Source: a virus
IMG/VR virus record: IMGVR_UViG_3300043640_000178
Location: 1 to 41,517 of that record
Length of the DNA stretch: 41,517 nucleotides
Direction: 5' to 3' (one strand)
Shown: positions 1 to 7,162 of the stretch, piece by piece
How the letters are laid out: every line of letters begins with the position of its first letter
Position numbering within the stretch: position 1 is the first letter of the stretch
Notes under the pieces: generated by a model
Seen by the model: the letters and a program-made list of their open reading frames with translations, nothing else
Database searches by the model: none
What the model was told of the DNA's origin: nothing
Made by a program: the position numbers and the translations under genes

Positions 1-48
1 GGCCAGCAGCCCAAAGGCGGCGGCGGACAGAGCGGTCTTGGTCCTCAT
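1..48 (-). CDS. N-terminus of a probable secreted or membrane protein (partial)
   Basis: Only the first 16 codons are in the window; the gene runs off the left edge. The start has a good upstream GGAAGG site. The residues are a basic N-terminus (MRTK) followed by an Ala/Leu-rich stretch, as at the start of a signal peptide or membrane anchor. It would be the next gene downstream in the leftward phage operon. Function cannot be told. Confidence 0.4.
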   Translation of the reverse strand, partial: MRTKTALSAAAFGLLA

Positions 49-89
49 GGTGTTGCGATTCCTTCCGGGGGATCTTGCGGGTTGGGGGA

Positions 90-560
90 TTACGCGGCCT
101 TCTGGCCGCTGGTAGGTGCCTGCTCGGTGGTGATGGGTCGCCGCCGCCAGTCCTTCGGCTCGGCTACCTCCGAGATGTCGTGGTAGCCCTGCGGTACTCC
201 TGCGGGGATGTGGTTCTGCCGGCGGATGTCCCGCACCGTGTACGCCGCCCGGTCCACAGCGGCGGCGATCCGCCCATCTGTCCAGTGCAGCGAGGCGAGC
301 AGCCGGATAGCGGCGGTCAGGTCTTCGGGCTGGAGCTGCGCGGGTATCGCCGGGACCGACAGCGTCAAAGCGGTCGGGGTGCCGGGCCACCACTCACGGT
401 CCGGATCACACTCCCGGATCGCCCAACGAGGCTCGCCGACAATCCGCAGCCGGGAACGGTAGGACACGTCGGGGAGTTCGAGCTCGCCCTGTGCCACCGC
501 CTCCTCGTAGGACAGCGTCGGGTCCAAAATGGGCCACACAGCATCCAGCCGCCAACTCAT
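90..560 (-). CDS. Phage protein with a helix-turn-helix-like segment
   Basis: This 156-residue protein is not recognised as a named family. The start is the ATG at 560, with GGAGG upstream; it overlaps the preceding stop as ATGA, so translation is probably coupled. Around residues 85-125 the pattern TDGRIAAAVDRAAYTVRDIR looks like a short helix-turn-helix of the kind that senses DNA in small phage proteins. The rest is Trp/Pro/Glu rich without membrane segments. It is among the most distal genes of the leftward operon. A DNA-binding role is an inference. Confidence 0.6.
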   Translation of the reverse strand: MSWRLDAVWPILDPTLSYEEAVAQGELELPDVSYRSRLRIVGEPRWAIRECDPDREWWPGTPTALTLSVPAIPAQLQPEDLTAAIRLLASLHWTDGRIAAAVDRAAYTVRDIRRQNHIPAGVPQGYHDISEVAEPKDWRRRPITTEQAPTSGQKAA

Positions 561-871
561 GCGGTAACAACCTCCGGCCACCGCAACCCGCCGGCACACG
601 GCACGGCCTTGATGTACGGGCCATCCGGTCCGGCCATCCTCGGGCGGTGCCGCTCAATCAAGCCTCCGACGGTGGTGCCCGTATCGTCCCGGCCGCAGAC
701 ACGGCAGCGCGGACTCTCGGCGATGACGGCGGCGGCAGGCTCTTCCACAGTGACGGTTGGCGTCCGCACGCCATCACCACCTGCCGCCACCGGGTCCTTG
801 GTGTCGCCGGAGAACTTCGCGGCCAGCTGGGCGCGGCGCTTGTGGCCCATGGCGATTCCTACCGGCGTCAC
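557..871 (-). CDS. Small zinc-ribbon-like phage protein
   Basis: This product of about 104 residues has one clear CxxC (CRVCGRDD, near residue 56) followed by an RH-rich segment, like half of a zinc ribbon; a second cysteine lies near residue 92. A GTG at 871 overlaps the upstream stop as GTGA, the usual arrangement here. An ATG at 850 with an AGGA site is the alternative and would shorten it by seven residues. The function is unknown. Confidence 0.55.
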   Translation of the reverse strand: MTPVGIAMGHKRRAQLAAKFSGDTKDPVAAGGDGVRTPTVTVEEPAAAVIAESPRCRVCGRDDTGTTVGGLIERHRPRMAGPDGPYIKAVPCAGGLRWPEVVTA

Positions 872-1176
872 GACGCCTCCACTGCTGCGGCTACGGGCAC
901 GGGGACAAGAACATCGGCGGCGAGGACTACATGGCGGAGCAGGTGGTTACGCAGGTGGCACCGCACGTCCTCCGGCAGGGATTCCCACTCGGCCCACGTG
1001 GCGCGGGCCATCGCCTCCACCGTCTCGTCGCGCAACAGCACATCGCGGAACAGCCCGACGATCCGGGCGGACATGGCGATGGCGTCGTCGCACATCACGC
1101 ACTCCGGGTCTTGGCATCCCTCGGAGTGAGGGGCGAGCAGGTGCACGATCTCGTCGGCGAGCATCGGATCAAGCAT
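868..1176 (-). CDS. Hypothetical phage protein with a CxxxxCxxC motif
   Basis: This protein has 102 residues, mostly helical by composition. A cysteine cluster (CQDPECVMCDD, about residues 21-31) may bind one metal. The ATG at 1176 sits six bases after GGAGAGG; an ATG two codons upstream (1182) is possible but too close to that site. The gene overlaps its upstream neighbour by eight bases. No family is recognised. Confidence 0.6.
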   Translation of the reverse strand: MLDPMLADEIVHLLAPHSEGCQDPECVMCDDAIAMSARIVGLFRDVLLRDETVEAMARATWAEWESLPEDVRCHLRNHLLRHVVLAADVLVPVPVAAAVEAS

Positions 1177-1405
1177 CGTCATCCTCTCCACAGCACTCAC
1201 CGAGGTAGCCGCCCTCACCGTCGGCATGGATCTGGTCACCCGGTTCAAAGGTGGTGGTGCACTTCGAACACCGGCCGGCGTACTTGGCCTCGAACGTCAC
1301 GCCGCGAGCCGGTGGCGTTGACCGCTCACCTCGCAGGTCCGGGCGGTGGATGCGGCAACCGCAGTCCCGCACCAGAAACTCGGTCAGCTCGCAGCGGTCA
1401 GTCAC
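1169..1405 (-). CDS. Zinc-ribbon phage protein
   Basis: This 78-residue protein carries two cysteine pairs: a CGC near the N-terminus and a central CSKC followed by GECCGE. The core pattern, GRCSKC...F.PGDQIH..G.GGY...CC, resembles small zinc-ribbon proteins common in actinophages. The start is a GTG overlapping the upstream gene by eight bases, with GAGG eight bases before it. Its partner and role are unknown. Confidence 0.65.
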   Translation of the reverse strand: MTDRCELTEFLVRDCGCRIHRPDLRGERSTPPARGVTFEAKYAGRCSKCTTTFEPGDQIHADGEGGYLGECCGEDDDA

Positions 1406-1874
1406 TGGACCGACCTCGGCGAGGCAACCCGCGCAGCGCGGTGATGCACCAGTCGCAACCGTGACTAGAACTGATTACCGACCCGCTGATCAATCGCAGG
1501 CGCAGCGCCCACGCGAACGCCCGCTTCGTCGTACCCCAGCGACGCCACGGCCAGTGTCTGCATTGCATCGCGGCATCGCGGCGGGCTATCTCCTCGACGT
1601 AGATGCAGGCATAGCAGGGATTGCCGTAGCCGTTGCCGTCACCGTCCAGCGTCCACGCCCAATGCCGGGGCGTCGCCTCGCAGTCGACCAACGCCAAGCC
1701 TGCAACCTCTGTCGGTGCGTGCTCCGGGCACGGCACGTCATCGGTCGGCCGGGCGCACACGTTGCAGATGAAGCCCGTCCGGTGCTCCGGGTGCTCGTCG
1801 TCCATGACGAACGTCTCGTAGTAGCCGATCGGCTCGGCATCAGTCTCTTCGTCGACCATCCACGGCTGGGTCAC
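1398..1874 (-). CDS. Cysteine-rich hypothetical phage protein
   Basis: This 158-residue protein has several CxxC pairs (CNVC near residue 37, CYAC near 87, CDWC near 141) and an aromatic/basic segment (HWPWRRWG). That fits a multi-zinc, possibly nucleic-acid-binding protein. The GTG start follows GAGGAGGG by seven bases. It lies in the middle of a run of zinc-binding genes. Function is unassigned. Confidence 0.6.
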   Translation of the reverse strand: MTQPWMVDEETDAEPIGYYETFVMDDEHPEHRTGFICNVCARPTDDVPCPEHAPTEVAGLALVDCEATPRHWAWTLDGDGNGYGNPCYACIYVEEIARRDAAMQCRHWPWRRWGTTKRAFAWALRLRLISGSVISSSHGCDWCITALRGLPRRGRSSD

Positions 1875-1877
1875 TGC

Positions 1878-2057
1878 TCAGCCCTCCTCTCGCGTACGGA
1901 CCGGGTAGTCCAGCGGTGTACCGGTGACCATGTGATCCCGGTAGTCGTCCAGTGCGTCATCTAGGGCGTGCCATGCCTTGCCGAACGCCGGGCACGCATC
2001 GCGGCGGCGTTTCAGCCACACCTCAACGTCGTCAGGGACGTACGTGTCCACGTCCAT
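1878..2057 (-). CDS. Small acidic/basic hypothetical protein (59 aa)
   Basis: The ATG at 2057 overlaps the stop of the next gene upstream in a TGATG junction, which sets this start. The open frame extends further upstream, but that part would overlap a well-supported gene in another frame. The protein is charged (EVWLKRRRD near the middle) with no cysteine pairs or membrane segment. No family is recognised. Confidence 0.6.
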   Translation of the reverse strand: MDVDTYVPDDVEVWLKRRRDACPAFGKAWHALDDALDDYRDHMVTGTPLDYPVRTREEG

Positions 2058-2779
2058 CAGTGGACCTTGAACCCGCCGTGCTGGCTGGAGTCGTCCAGCC
2101 ACTGCACCCACGACTCCCAGTAGGCGAGGCGATCCGGGGCGGTGAACCCGTGGGCCGTCAACGTCTTGGTGACCACCTGCGGGTCGAGCGCCCGGATTGT
2201 CGAGGCCGCGTAGAACGCCTCTTCGGGCGTCACGTGCCACCCGTCATTCGAGCCGAACTTGTGGGCCGGGATGCCCTTCACCGGACCGGCGGGCGACCAC
2301 GACTGCCACGCTCCGATCGCAGCCTTGATCTCGGTGAACCTGGCGAGCGTTTCCGGCTCGATGTCGGTCGGCTCGTCGTCGTCCCAATCCCAGTACTCGT
2401 CAGGCACGTCTTCCGGGTACGCCGACTGCTCGGCGCGGTCATAGTCCTCGCGCAGCACGCCGAGATCGGCCATGACCTGGCAGTACCGGCCCATCCCGAA
2501 GATGTTCAGCCGGAAGTAGGAACGGTCCGCCCGGTCCATCGCCTGGTAGGCGCGGTCCACCTCGGCATGCGCCGCTCGGTATCGGTCCGACGCATTCGCG
2601 GGCGCCCGGCCGTTCTCGAAGGCGACGGCGGACGCCATCTCCTCCTTCGTCCACTCGCCGCGCTCCTCTTTCGGGATCGCGCCACGGCGCTCGCTGGCCG
2701 CGTAGAACTCGACGCGGGCCGCTTCGTGCGCCTCTTCCTCGCCGTCAGCTTTGCGAACCCATCGCATGTCGTAGCCCAT
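2057..2779 (-). CDS. Conserved-looking hypothetical phage protein (240 aa)
   Basis: This is one of the larger genes of the left end, with a GGAAGGGA site eight bases before the ATG. The N-terminal half is charged and probably helical (DGEEEAHEAARVEF), followed by an acidic linker with EYWDWDDDEP around residue 130. The C-terminal part has KFGSNDGWHVTPEEAFYAA. I see no catalytic motif, zinc site or membrane segment. It reads like an actinophage protein of unknown function. Confidence 0.65.
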   Translation of the reverse strand: MGYDMRWVRKADGEEEAHEAARVEFYAASERRGAIPKEERGEWTKEEMASAVAFENGRAPANASDRYRAAHAEVDRAYQAMDRADRSYFRLNIFGMGRYCQVMADLGVLREDYDRAEQSAYPEDVPDEYWDWDDDEPTDIEPETLARFTEIKAAIGAWQSWSPAGPVKGIPAHKFGSNDGWHVTPEEAFYAASTIRALDPQVVTKTLTAHGFTAPDRLAYWESWVQWLDDSSQHGGFKVH

Positions 2780-2822
2780 TACTCGTTCCCTTCCGGGGAT
2801 GTAGTCGATAGGTCGGCGGAGA

Positions 2823-3209
2823 TCACGAAACCTCCGAGATGATCAGATGGACGGCACCGACTGGGCCGTATGGCTTCTTCTCCATCAGCTCCCCGGCGCG
2901 GATCTCCACGCTGGTCAGGAAGCCGTCCGAGTCGTCACCGAGCAACCCGTAATCGATCAAGCCGTCGATGACCGGTTTGACGGTCAGGAAGTAGTTGTGC
3001 GAGTCGCGGTGCTGCTTGTCGGTGAACCGCAACTCGGCGACGATCCGGGCCTTGCCGAGCTGCGGTAGCCGGGCTTGCCGGGCGTAGACGGCGGCAGCTT
3101 CACGCCACAGCTTCACGACCGGCGCCAACTGCCTACGGTCGATGCGGCTGTTGGCGTTGAGCCACTTCGCCGGTGCCGGGATCGTCACGGTCCACGTACG
3201 GGAGCTCAT
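2823..3209 (-). CDS. RusA-family Holliday junction resolvase-like protein
   Basis: RusA proteins are small dimeric phage nucleases that cut Holliday junctions. This 128-residue protein shows the family layout: an N-terminal IPAPAKWLNAN strand/loop, a central RDSHNYFLTVKPVIDGL and then GLLGDDSDG, comparable to the usual RD.DN...K.ilDaL and D-D motifs. The middle acidic position appears to be His71 instead of Asp, so catalysis may be altered. The ATG at 3209 overlaps the upstream stop as ATGA. A recombination role agrees with the RecA-like ATPase and helicase further upstream in the operon. Confidence 0.75.
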   Translation of the reverse strand: MSSRTWTVTIPAPAKWLNANSRIDRRQLAPVVKLWREAAAVYARQARLPQLGKARIVAELRFTDKQHRDSHNYFLTVKPVIDGLIDYGLLGDDSDGFLTSVEIRAGELMEKKPYGPVGAVHLIISEVS

Positions 3210-3346
3210 CGCAGCCACCGCAGCAGCGCGAAGTGTCCAGCCAGACGACGCATCCGCATCCGGCGGTGACGGGCATAGTGGGAGCGGATAGCGTCCCTAC
3301 GGCGCTGCTGCTCCTCGGTGAGCACCCGGGGTACCTCGGCCGTCAT
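3206..3346 (-). CDS. Very small Arg-rich protein (46 aa)
   Basis: This short frame exactly fills the gap between its neighbours, overlapping the upstream stop as ATGA at 3343-3346 and the RusA start as ATGA at 3206-3209. The coupling on both sides is the main evidence that it is real. The protein is strongly basic (EEQQRRRDAIRSHYARHRRM) with a short hydrophobic C-terminus. It may bind nucleic acid. No homologue is recognised. Confidence 0.5.
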   Translation of the reverse strand: MTAEVPRVLTEEQQRRRDAIRSHYARHRRMRMRRLAGHFALLRWLR

Positions 3347-3771
3347 GCCGTCACGCACCCATCCAACGAAGCGACCTCAAGCCACACGTCCCACTCCTCG
3401 CCGTTTGCCGGAGTGGATGGGTAGTGCTCAACCTTCAGCGCCACGGATACCGGCGCTACGAAAGAGATCAGGCTGAGCGCGTGGCCACCCGTCACCGGGA
3501 TGCCGTTGATCTCGCCGTACAGCTCGGCGAATGCATCGGGGAACAGGTCGTCAATGCCGCCGGGGCAGGTGTCGCAGGACAGGAAGACGCCCCCGCCTTC
3601 GTCGATGGATTCGACCTCAGCTATCCAGCGGTGGCCGCCAGCCTCGACACAGCAGTACTGCCGCCACTGCGCCCAAGCCGTAGCCGTCCGCCACTCCCGG
3701 TTCAGTTGGTCGTTTTCCGGGTCTGGTTCGGCGATCGCCAGCGTGACCCGGGGTACCTCGGGGTAGGTCAT
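3343..3771 (-). CDS. Hypothetical protein with CC/CxxC zinc site
   Basis: This 142-residue protein starts at the ATG overlapping the upstream stop (ATGA, 3768-3771). Possible metal ligands are CC and H (CCVEAGGHRW, around residue 40) and CDTC near residue 65. The C-terminal half alternates strand-like segments. No family is recognised. Confidence 0.6.
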   Translation of the reverse strand: MTYPEVPRVTLAIAEPDPENDQLNREWRTATAWAQWRQYCCVEAGGHRWIAEVESIDEGGGVFLSCDTCPGGIDDLFPDAFAELYGEINGIPVTGGHALSLISFVAPVSVALKVEHYPSTPANGEEWDVWLEVASLDGCVTA

Positions 3772-3980
3772 GCCGCACACCCCGACTGCTCCCGGTAGAT
3801 CCGCCACGCGTAGTCGACCGCTGCCCGCCCGTACCAAGACGCCAGGGCGGCTCGGCGACGCTGGGCAGGGTTCAGGTGGTCCAGGTAGGCGATGTCCGCA
3901 TCGGTGAGTGGCCCTTGGTCCTGGTAGACCTGCTCTACCTGCACCGCGGTGAGTCGGGGGATCAGCGGTGCGTAGGCCAT
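3768..3980 (-). CDS. Small helical hypothetical protein (70 aa)
   Basis: The ATG at 3980 overlaps the stop of the transglycosylase-like gene by one base (TGATG). The sequence contains LTDADIAYLDHLNPAQRRRAALASWYGRA, with helix-forming spacing. It directly follows the modification cassette and is probably co-translated with it. Whether it takes part in modification is unknown. Confidence 0.55.
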   Translation of the reverse strand: MAYAPLIPRLTAVQVEQVYQDQGPLTDADIAYLDHLNPAQRRRAALASWYGRAAVDYAWRIYREQSGCAA

Positions 3981-4702
3981 CACGCCACAGCCTCGAACAG
4001 GCCGGGCTGCTGCGTTGCCGACGTCTGCCGGCGGACGCTTTGCTCGGCGCGCATGAACCGGAAGTCGTCCGGATTCAGCCAGCCGAGCAGGCGGATCAGG
4101 TTGATGTCCGGCCCGAACGCCAAGTAGGTGCCGTCGGCGGAGTCGCAGCCCATCGCCGCTGCGCGCTTCAACCGGTCTTCGGAGTTGACGCGGCCCATGT
4201 GCACCCAGACCTTGCGCCGGTTCGCCTCGGCTGTGATCGCGGCGGCAACGTCGCCGACCTTCCATTCGGCCATCGGATGTCCAGCCGGGCAGTGGGTAGC
4301 GGGCAGGTCGGACAGCGCCGGGACGTACTCGCACAGCGGGCATTCGACGATGCCCGCGAGAAAGATCGCGTCGACGTAGTCCCACGGCAGGTTTGCCACC
4401 GTCGCGCCGTTCTGTGCGCACAGGGCCACCCGGCCGACGACCTTGCGGATCGGGCGCAGCATCGGCCAACTGCGGTTCAGGGTCGCCTCGTGGTCGGCCA
4501 CGACGTCCGGCGCGACAGCGAAGCGGCACCGCGAGCGGTAGTCGGCGTGCGACCGCAGCCACGTCAGGTATGCCGAGTCGCCCGGGTAGGCGCGGCTGTA
4601 GATGCCGTTGTCGGCGACCCACTCCGCGTCGGGTTCCAGCCGGTTGCCAGCCGCCGGGGTGATGATCTGACCGAGGTAGTCGGCGCGCATCGCGTCACGC
4701 AC
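3980..4702 (-). CDS. tRNA-guanine transglycosylase-like protein, candidate DNA 7-deazaguanine transglycosylase (DpdA-like)
   Basis: TGT-fold enzymes exchange guanine for a 7-deazaguanine base; phage DpdA members act on DNA instead of tRNA. This protein is 236-240 residues, shorter than bacterial TGT (about 370). It has the barrel-like end motif HMGRVN...RLKRAAAMGCDSADGT, which matches the TGT stretch G-G-peDll.av..GvDmFDcv and puts a candidate catalytic Asp in SADGT. The N-terminus has NGIYSRAYPGD. An insertion with CPLC and CPAGH may bind zinc. The start is GTG 4702 or ATG 4690. The gene overlaps a YhhQ-like transporter, and an HNH nuclease and a DNA methyltransferase are just upstream. The family fold is well supported; action on DNA rather than tRNA is inferred from context. 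Confidence 0.75.
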   Translation of the reverse strand: MRDAMRADYLGQIITPAAGNRLEPDAEWVADNGIYSRAYPGDSAYLTWLRSHADYRSRCRFAVAPDVVADHEATLNRSWPMLRPIRKVVGRVALCAQNGATVANLPWDYVDAIFLAGIVECPLCEYVPALSDLPATHCPAGHPMAEWKVGDVAAAITAEANRRKVWVHMGRVNSEDRLKRAAAMGCDSADGTYLAFGPDINLIRLLGWLNPDDFRFMRAEQSVRRQTSATQQPGLFEAVA

Positions 4703-5231
4703 CCGCTCGGTTGAGGCGGTGGCGAAGTAGCGAATGACGCACCCCCAACAGGCCAGCTACCAGCAGTGGAGTACCAACGCCGACCGCGATTTTGACGATG
4801 GCTTGACCAGCGAAACCGGACATCGGGAAGCCCGCCAGCCAGAGGAACAGCGCCGAGTCGATGACACTCCCGACGATGTTGGACGCGAGCCATCCCGACA
4901 GCCGGTGCCCTCGGTCGCCCAGCGGCGTGTACACCGCCATGTCGGCCGTCTCGGACACTACGAAGGTGACCCCGGACGCCACCGCGAGCTGCACCGGCGA
5001 GAGCAGCCCGGACAGGGCGGCGCCGGCAACGATCGCGGCCAGCACCCACCGGCGACCGGCGGCGTCCTGCAGCGCATCCCGGGCCACGAAGGACAAGCCC
5101 GCGGCGAACGTCCCGGCTGTCACGCTCAGGCCGGCAACGTGGACCAGGCCGAAATGCCCAGTCGTCCAGTTGGCCAGGACGATTGTTGCCACGTAGGCAG
5201 CGGCAGCGGTCAGGGCAATAGCTCGCTTCAT
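4695..5231 (-). CDS. yhhQ: YhhQ-like queuosine-precursor transporter (VUT family)
   Basis: This 178-residue membrane protein has about six hydrophobic helices. YhhQ proteins import preQ0/preQ1, the 7-deazaguanine precursors. Family-like features are LANW near the start, the internal VARDALQDAAGRRW, SETADMAVYTPL, and SNIVGSVIDSALFLWLAG, where the family has charged or polar residues inside helices. It is a little shorter than typical YhhQ (about 220). It overlaps the transglycosylase-like gene, so the pair is co-translated. Import and incorporation of a precursor is the natural reading, because no preQ0 synthesis genes are visible in the window. Confidence 0.8.
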   Translation of the reverse strand: MKRAIALTAAAAYVATIVLANWTTGHFGLVHVAGLSVTAGTFAAGLSFVARDALQDAAGRRWVLAAIVAGAALSGLLSPVQLAVASGVTFVVSETADMAVYTPLGDRGHRLSGWLASNIVGSVIDSALFLWLAGFPMSGFAGQAIVKIAVGVGTPLLVAGLLGVRHSLLRHRLNRAGA

Positions 5232-5785
5232 GCTGCTACCTCCGGTAGTACGTCGGATACCCCGGCGTCATCGGTGAGCCACACCCGGCCGTGTACCGCA
5301 TGGGTGATCGGCATCAGGTAGGGCAGGGCGACGGCAGGCAGGATGTGTCCGGTGTCGATGGCCTTCGCCCGCTCGGACCCTTCCGCCTTCCCGTGGCAAG
5401 AAGTTGTTCCGGACCCGTGATAGAGGACGAGATTGCCGGGCAGGTTCGTTTCCGGCCGAGGGTCGCCACCGGCTCGCCGCGGCCGGCGGTGCTGAATCGA
5501 CCAGTCCATGCTCCGCTCGCCGTACGGGTCGACGTGCTCGCCGCACCACGCGCAGCGGCAGAGGTCACGCACCCATACGGCTTGGACGGTCAGCAGGTCC
5601 GGTCCGGTGCTGCGGTAGGTCGCCTTCATCGGCTTGCGGCGCAGCTCGGCCGGCAGCCCGTTGCCCGCACTCGACTTCGCTCCCAGCGTCCCCCGGTTGG
5701 TCAGGGTGGAGGACGGGTGCAGCCCGGCGGCCTTAAGTGCGGCGAGCTTCTTCGCCGAGAACGGTGAGATCGGGGTGCGGCGCAT
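5228..5785 (-). CDS. HNH endonuclease
   Basis: This protein has 185 residues. The nuclease core begins with paired cysteines (CRCAWCGEHVD, about 76-85). It continues with WSIQHRRPR (His99), the ETNLPGNLV stretch carrying the middle Asn, and a final SCHGKAEG; this is the Cys-flanked beta-beta-alpha metal fold of HNH enzymes. The N-terminus is basic and Ser/Pro rich. The ATG at 5785 overlaps the methyltransferase stop in a TGATG junction. In actinophages HNH proteins serve in packaging, homing or DNA degradation. Next to two DNA-modification genes it may act in restriction of unmodified DNA, but that is an inference. Confidence 0.85.
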   Translation of the reverse strand: MRRTPISPFSAKKLAALKAAGLHPSSTLTNRGTLGAKSSAGNGLPAELRRKPMKATYRSTGPDLLTVQAVWVRDLCRCAWCGEHVDPYGERSMDWSIQHRRPRRAGGDPRPETNLPGNLVLYHGSGTTSCHGKAEGSERAKAIDTGHILPAVALPYLMPITHAVHGRVWLTDDAGVSDVLPEVAA

Positions 5786-6684
5786 CACGCCACCTCGGAC
5801 AGGTCAAACAGCACCGGCAGCGAGCAGTCACGGTCCAGTCGGCGCAAGTTCTCCACTGCGGTGCGCCAGTAGCTCGGCTTGAGCTCGATGCCCAGCCCAC
5901 GGCGGCCGAGCCGGACGGCGGTGTGAATCTCCGACCCGATCCCGGCGAATGGGCTCAGCACCAGTTCGCCATGGTTGGACCACAGTCGGACTATGCGCTC
6001 GATCAGGTCGAGCTGAAGCGGGCAGATGTGCCGCTCGTCGGCAGACTCCCGTCCGGCCCGCTCGTTGAGGGTGTTGGTTTCGCGGATGCCGTACCAGACC
6101 GGCCGGGCCCACTCGATCCATTCCTCGTTGGACACGTCGTTCTTGATCGGCTCGGCGTTCTCGCCGGGCGCCCGGAAGATCAGGACGTAGTCGGCGAGCG
6201 CCGGGCGGGAGCCGGCCGAGTCCCGGTTCTTCGTCACGAACATCAGGGCGTGGCTCTTGGTGCGGATGGCCTGCGCCTGCGGGTCCTTGTCGACGGTGAC
6301 CTCACCGTGGAAAATCCAGCCGGCACCGAGGTACGCCCGGATCACCTCACCACGGAAGTCCGTCAGACCCATCACGCCGTTGGTGGCCTTAGTGGTCGTC
6401 AGCTGCTGGACGTGCACGCAGGCCATCCGGCCGGGCATCGTGACGCGCAGGTTCTCCCGGATCACGAAGTCGTAGTGCTCGAAGAATTCGACCCGGTCTT
6501 TGGAGTTCCCGAGGTCCCGGTTGCTCGGCGAGTAGGTGAAGAGAGACGCGAAGGGCGGGCTGTACACGGACAGTCCGACACTGGCGTCGGGAATCTCGGC
6601 CAGCCGCTCGCAAGAATCGCCGAGGAACAGATCCCAGTTCTCGCCTTCGGCCTGGTCGGTGATGTAGCTGTCGGCGTTGCTCAT
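5785..6684 (-). CDS. DNA methyltransferase, beta class (N4-cytosine or N6-adenine)
   Basis: This protein has 299 residues. The catalytic motif IV is SPPF (residues 42-45) and comes before the SAM-binding motif I, FAGIGSE (246-252); that order defines the beta class. SPPF/W/Y is more usual in N4-cytosine enzymes, while N6-adenine enzymes mostly carry DPPY, so N4-cytosine is slightly favoured. The end (GLGIELKPSYWRTAVENL) matches motif X-like helices of phage DNA methylases. The ATG at 6684 has GGAG nine bases upstream. No paired restriction enzyme is evident unless the adjacent HNH protein serves. Confidence 0.85.
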   Translation of the reverse strand: MSNADSYITDQAEGENWDLFLGDSCERLAEIPDASVGLSVYSPPFASLFTYSPSNRDLGNSKDRVEFFEHYDFVIRENLRVTMPGRMACVHVQQLTTTKATNGVMGLTDFRGEVIRAYLGAGWIFHGEVTVDKDPQAQAIRTKSHALMFVTKNRDSAGSRPALADYVLIFRAPGENAEPIKNDVSNEEWIEWARPVWYGIRETNTLNERAGRESADERHICPLQLDLIERIVRLWSNHGELVLSPFAGIGSEIHTAVRLGRRGLGIELKPSYWRTAVENLRRLDRDCSLPVLFDLSEVA

Positions 6685-6702
6685 GATGCTGCGCTCCGAG
6701 GG

Positions 6703-6742
6703 TTGACGGGTGTGGGTACACCGGCTAGGGTGTGGGTACACC
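6703..6742 (+). promoter_or_regulatory. Promoter with two palindromic operators
   Basis: TTGACG (6703-6708), a 17-base spacer and TAGGGT (6726-6731) form a good rightward promoter. The 14-base palindrome GGTGTGGGTACACC occurs twice, at 6709-6722 (filling the spacer) and 6729-6742 (over the start point), exactly 20 bases apart. A repressor bound to both would lie on one face of the helix and block polymerase. The ribbon-helix-helix protein encoded downstream is the obvious candidate. Confidence 0.75.
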
Positions 6743-6761
6743 GAGCGAAAGGGAGACGACA

Positions 6762-7007
6762 ATGCGAGGCGACATCAGCCAGGACGCCAAGGGCCACTTT
6801 TTCCGCGACAACGGAGACGGGACCTCCGACGCGCTGAGCCTGACGACCAGCACCTACGACAAGGCCAGCAAGACCAGCACGTTGAGCGCCCCGAAGGTGA
6901 CCGCCGTGGACTCGCCGGTCGTGCTGGTCCGCGACGGCGCCCCGACCGGCGCCGGTGACAAGCTGGCCGCGCGCATCGCCGTCGGCCTCGCCCGCCGGTA
7001 CGCCTGA
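6762..7007 (+). CDS. Hypothetical protein in a self-regulated rightward cassette (81 aa)
   Basis: The ATG at 6762 follows GGGAG by eight bases and the operator-bearing promoter by about 25. The protein is polar, Thr/Ser/Asp rich (DGTSDALSLTTSTYDKASK) and ends in a basic segment, with no cysteines or membrane helix. It is transcribed against the surrounding leftward operon and is followed after one base by a ribbon-helix-helix gene. It resembles the first gene of a moron or toxin-antitoxin-like pair, but no toxin family is recognised. Confidence 0.65.
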   Translation: MRGDISQDAKGHFFRDNGDGTSDALSLTTSTYDKASKTSTLSAPKVTAVDSPVVLVRDGAPTGAGDKLAARIAVGLARRYA

Positions 7008-7008
7008 C

Positions 7009-7158
7009 ATGCCCGGCCAGCGGGCTGCCAACGTCAAGCTGCGCAACATCGGCGCCGATGATGAATTGTGGGAAGCGGTCAAGGCCAAGGCCGCAGCCGA
7101 GGGCTTGACCGCGTCCGAGGCGGTCCGGCGACTGATGCGCGACTGGGTGGCGGAGTAG
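7009..7158 (+). CDS. Ribbon-helix-helix (CopG/Arc-like) DNA-binding protein
   Basis: This protein has 49 residues. A short strand (AANVKLRNIG) is followed by two helices, DELWEAVKAKAAAEG and TASEAVRRLMRDWV, the standard ribbon-helix-helix arrangement. Such proteins bind short palindromes as dimers. It starts one base after the stop of the upstream gene and is probably the repressor of their shared promoter with two GGTGT-N4-ACACC palindromes. It ends four bases from the convergent helicase gene. Confidence 0.75.
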   Translation: MPGQRAANVKLRNIGADDELWEAVKAKAAAEGLTASEAVRRLMRDWVAE

Positions 7159-7162
7159 GTCA

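Noticed and set aside
75-1464. Long plus-strand open frames opposite the first genes
   Set aside because: They lack ribosome sites, are Arg/Pro/Ala-rich shadows of high-GC genes, and conflict with a coupled minus-strand operon.
4050-6684. Ordinary host queuosine tRNA modification genes
   Set aside because: The transglycosylase is much shorter than bacterial TGT and is locked by overlaps into a phage operon beside a DNA methyltransferase and HNH nuclease. DNA modification is therefore more likely, though not proven.
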